A stretch of DNA of 64,000 bases from Eukaryota sp. TZLM1-RC. Taxonomy: Eukaryota > Metamonada: BaSk clade. Under the pieces are notes generated by a model, which saw only the letters and a list, made by a program, of their open reading frames with translations, made no database searches and had not been told where the DNA came from. The stretch covers positions 496,001 to 560,000 of the forward strand of contig JAUPSS010000006.1 of the NCBI GenBank assembly GCA_040285825.1, in the 5' to 3' direction. Position 1 is the first letter of the stretch. Every line of letters begins with the position of its first letter. This document shows positions 63,087-64,000 of this stretch, in pieces. Both the position numbers and the translations under genes were made by a program.

Positions 63087-63648
63087 TCAATAGTCAATTA
63101 ATATTATATAAACTTTTTGATTATTTAATTCTAATGATGTGTTTATAATGGTACTATATTTAATTGGAGTTAACATTTCAACATATATATTTGAGAATAG
63201 ATATGAGGAATTATTATAATTTAATGTGTGACTAATTCGTGAATTATATGCAATTACCATTAAGTATTCATTTCTATAATTTTTCAAATCTATGACTTTG
63301 CCCGAAATTCTTTTTTTCTATTATTTTATAGTTTTGAATATTTGAAAAAGTCTACTTGCATTAAATTTAAAAAGTAGAAGATGGATCAACATCACGACCA
63401 TTAAATGTAAAGATATAATTTAAGTCAGAATTTAATACTAAATCTGTTCTGTTATTACCTTTGCTTAATCTAGCGAATTTAATAGGATATGCTAAATTTG
63501 ATTCTAACAATATTTTTATAGTTAAGTTACCCCTTGATTTGGAATTGATCTCAATTATATTAATATCATTGTTTGTTGAATATGATATTCCATCTGAATT
63601 CTCATTGAAGGTAAAGGGAAATAGTCTACCAAATAGTCGAGTGATCAT
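63087..63648 (-). pseudogene. Array copy C: MITRLF protein, frameshifted
   Basis: Identical in plan to copy B. The frame breaks near 63350-63370, where an A5 run replaces A6 and an extra A is present nearby. Confidence 0.65.
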
Positions 63649-63669
63649 TTTAAAAAAATAATTAAGTTA

Positions 63670-64000
63670 TTATAGTTCATCAGGATATTTTTTTATAACC
63701 GCATTTCTTGATACTAAATATCCATCCTCAACAATTGGTCGTAAATGTTCAACTAATATAGTTATTCCAATAATTAATGAGGGATCATTAAAATACTCAA
63801 ACATTCTTTCATCATTCAATTTACTAACTTTTTGATCATATCTCTCATATTCAATAATTAGTGAAGTTACCCTACTAACTTCACCATATTTTTTGAAGTT
63901 AGTAGTTCACCATCAACATCTTTAACCACAAAGTATCCTTGATATCTTTTCTTAAGTTTAAGGTTGTATCTAGATTTTGAAGCCTTATATGTAGCATTCT
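63670..64000 (-). pseudogene. Array copy C: DNA ligase, 3' end only
   Basis: The C-terminal part from LKLKKRY-like sequence to the TAA at 63670. The rest lies outside the window, with no insertion at the site used in copy B. Confidence 0.7.

Larger units (their letters stand above)
55346..64000 (-). repeat. Tandem array of a ~2.86-kb three-gene unit
   Basis: Equivalent points lie at 56101, 58956 and 62760. The first spacing is 2855 bp; the second is 3804 bp and becomes 2858 bp after removing a 946-bp insertion (60146-61091). Each unit has, in transcription order, a zinc-knuckle/ribbon gene, a DNA ligase gene and the MITRLF gene, all on the minus strand with very short gaps. Copies differ at few per cent of positions at most, many in homopolymers. 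The array is cut by satellite at 55346 and continues beyond the window. Confidence 0.9.

Overview
The window looks like a piece of the nuclear genome of an AT-rich (roughly two-thirds A+T by eye) microbial eukaryote, built almost entirely of mobile-element debris, repeats and decaying or very short genes. Nothing looks bacterial: there are no ribosome-binding sites or operons of housekeeping genes, AATAAA-type signals lie shortly after many stop codons, and there are two good candidates for very short spliceosomal introns. One candidate (27713-27742) runs from GTATGT to ACTAACACACAG, the extended branch-site/3' splice motif known from Trichomonas and, in similar form, Giardia. That makes a metamonad a reasonable but unproven guess for the host.

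Left part (1-12 kb): small unassigned ORFs, a CCHC gag-like gene, a 728-bp Mutator-like transposon with terminal inverted repeats and a 9-bp target duplication, the catalytic half of a ULP1/adenain-like cysteine protease overlapping by one base a spliced coiled-coil gene, and a 94/95-bp minisatellite. Middle left (13-24 kb): a dismembered chromodomain Ty3/Gypsy retrotransposon (protease and reverse transcriptase at 13.1-14.9 kb, Gag at 22.8-23.9 kb, integrase C-terminus plus chromodomain at 21.6-22.6 kb) mixed with three copies of a Myb/SANT-like gene and a UPF1-like helicase fragment. Centre (24-42 kb): fragments of a non-LTR retrotransposon with CCHC and restriction-like endonuclease domains, paired paralogues of unknown genes, a degenerate RING-like ORF, zinc-knuckle genes and the N-terminal half of the ULP1-like protease. 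Right part (42-64 kb): a 461-bp satellite array, Myb, MPN/JAMM and RCC1-like remnants, an RNase H-zinc finger segment of a retroelement and, from 55.3 kb to the window end, three tandem copies of a ~2.86-kb unit carrying a zinc-knuckle/zinc-ribbon gene, an ATP-dependent DNA ligase gene and an unknown gene, all on the minus strand.

Four dispersed repeat families tie the region together: family A (~456-bp unit), family B (~0.8-1.4 kb, six long copies, with tRNA-like B boxes and, in some copies, a terminal palindrome), family C (461-bp satellite) and shards of the retroelements. Repeat edges coincide with the points where several genes are cut off, so repeat-mediated recombination seems to have scattered and truncated the coding segments.

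The most unusual structure is the ligase array at the right end, which looks like a head-to-tail concatemer of a small circular or self-tandemising element. Most coding segments contain one to several single-base frameshifts, often in homopolymers, or isolated stop codons. I cannot tell sequencing error from true decay, so most such genes are called pseudogenes.
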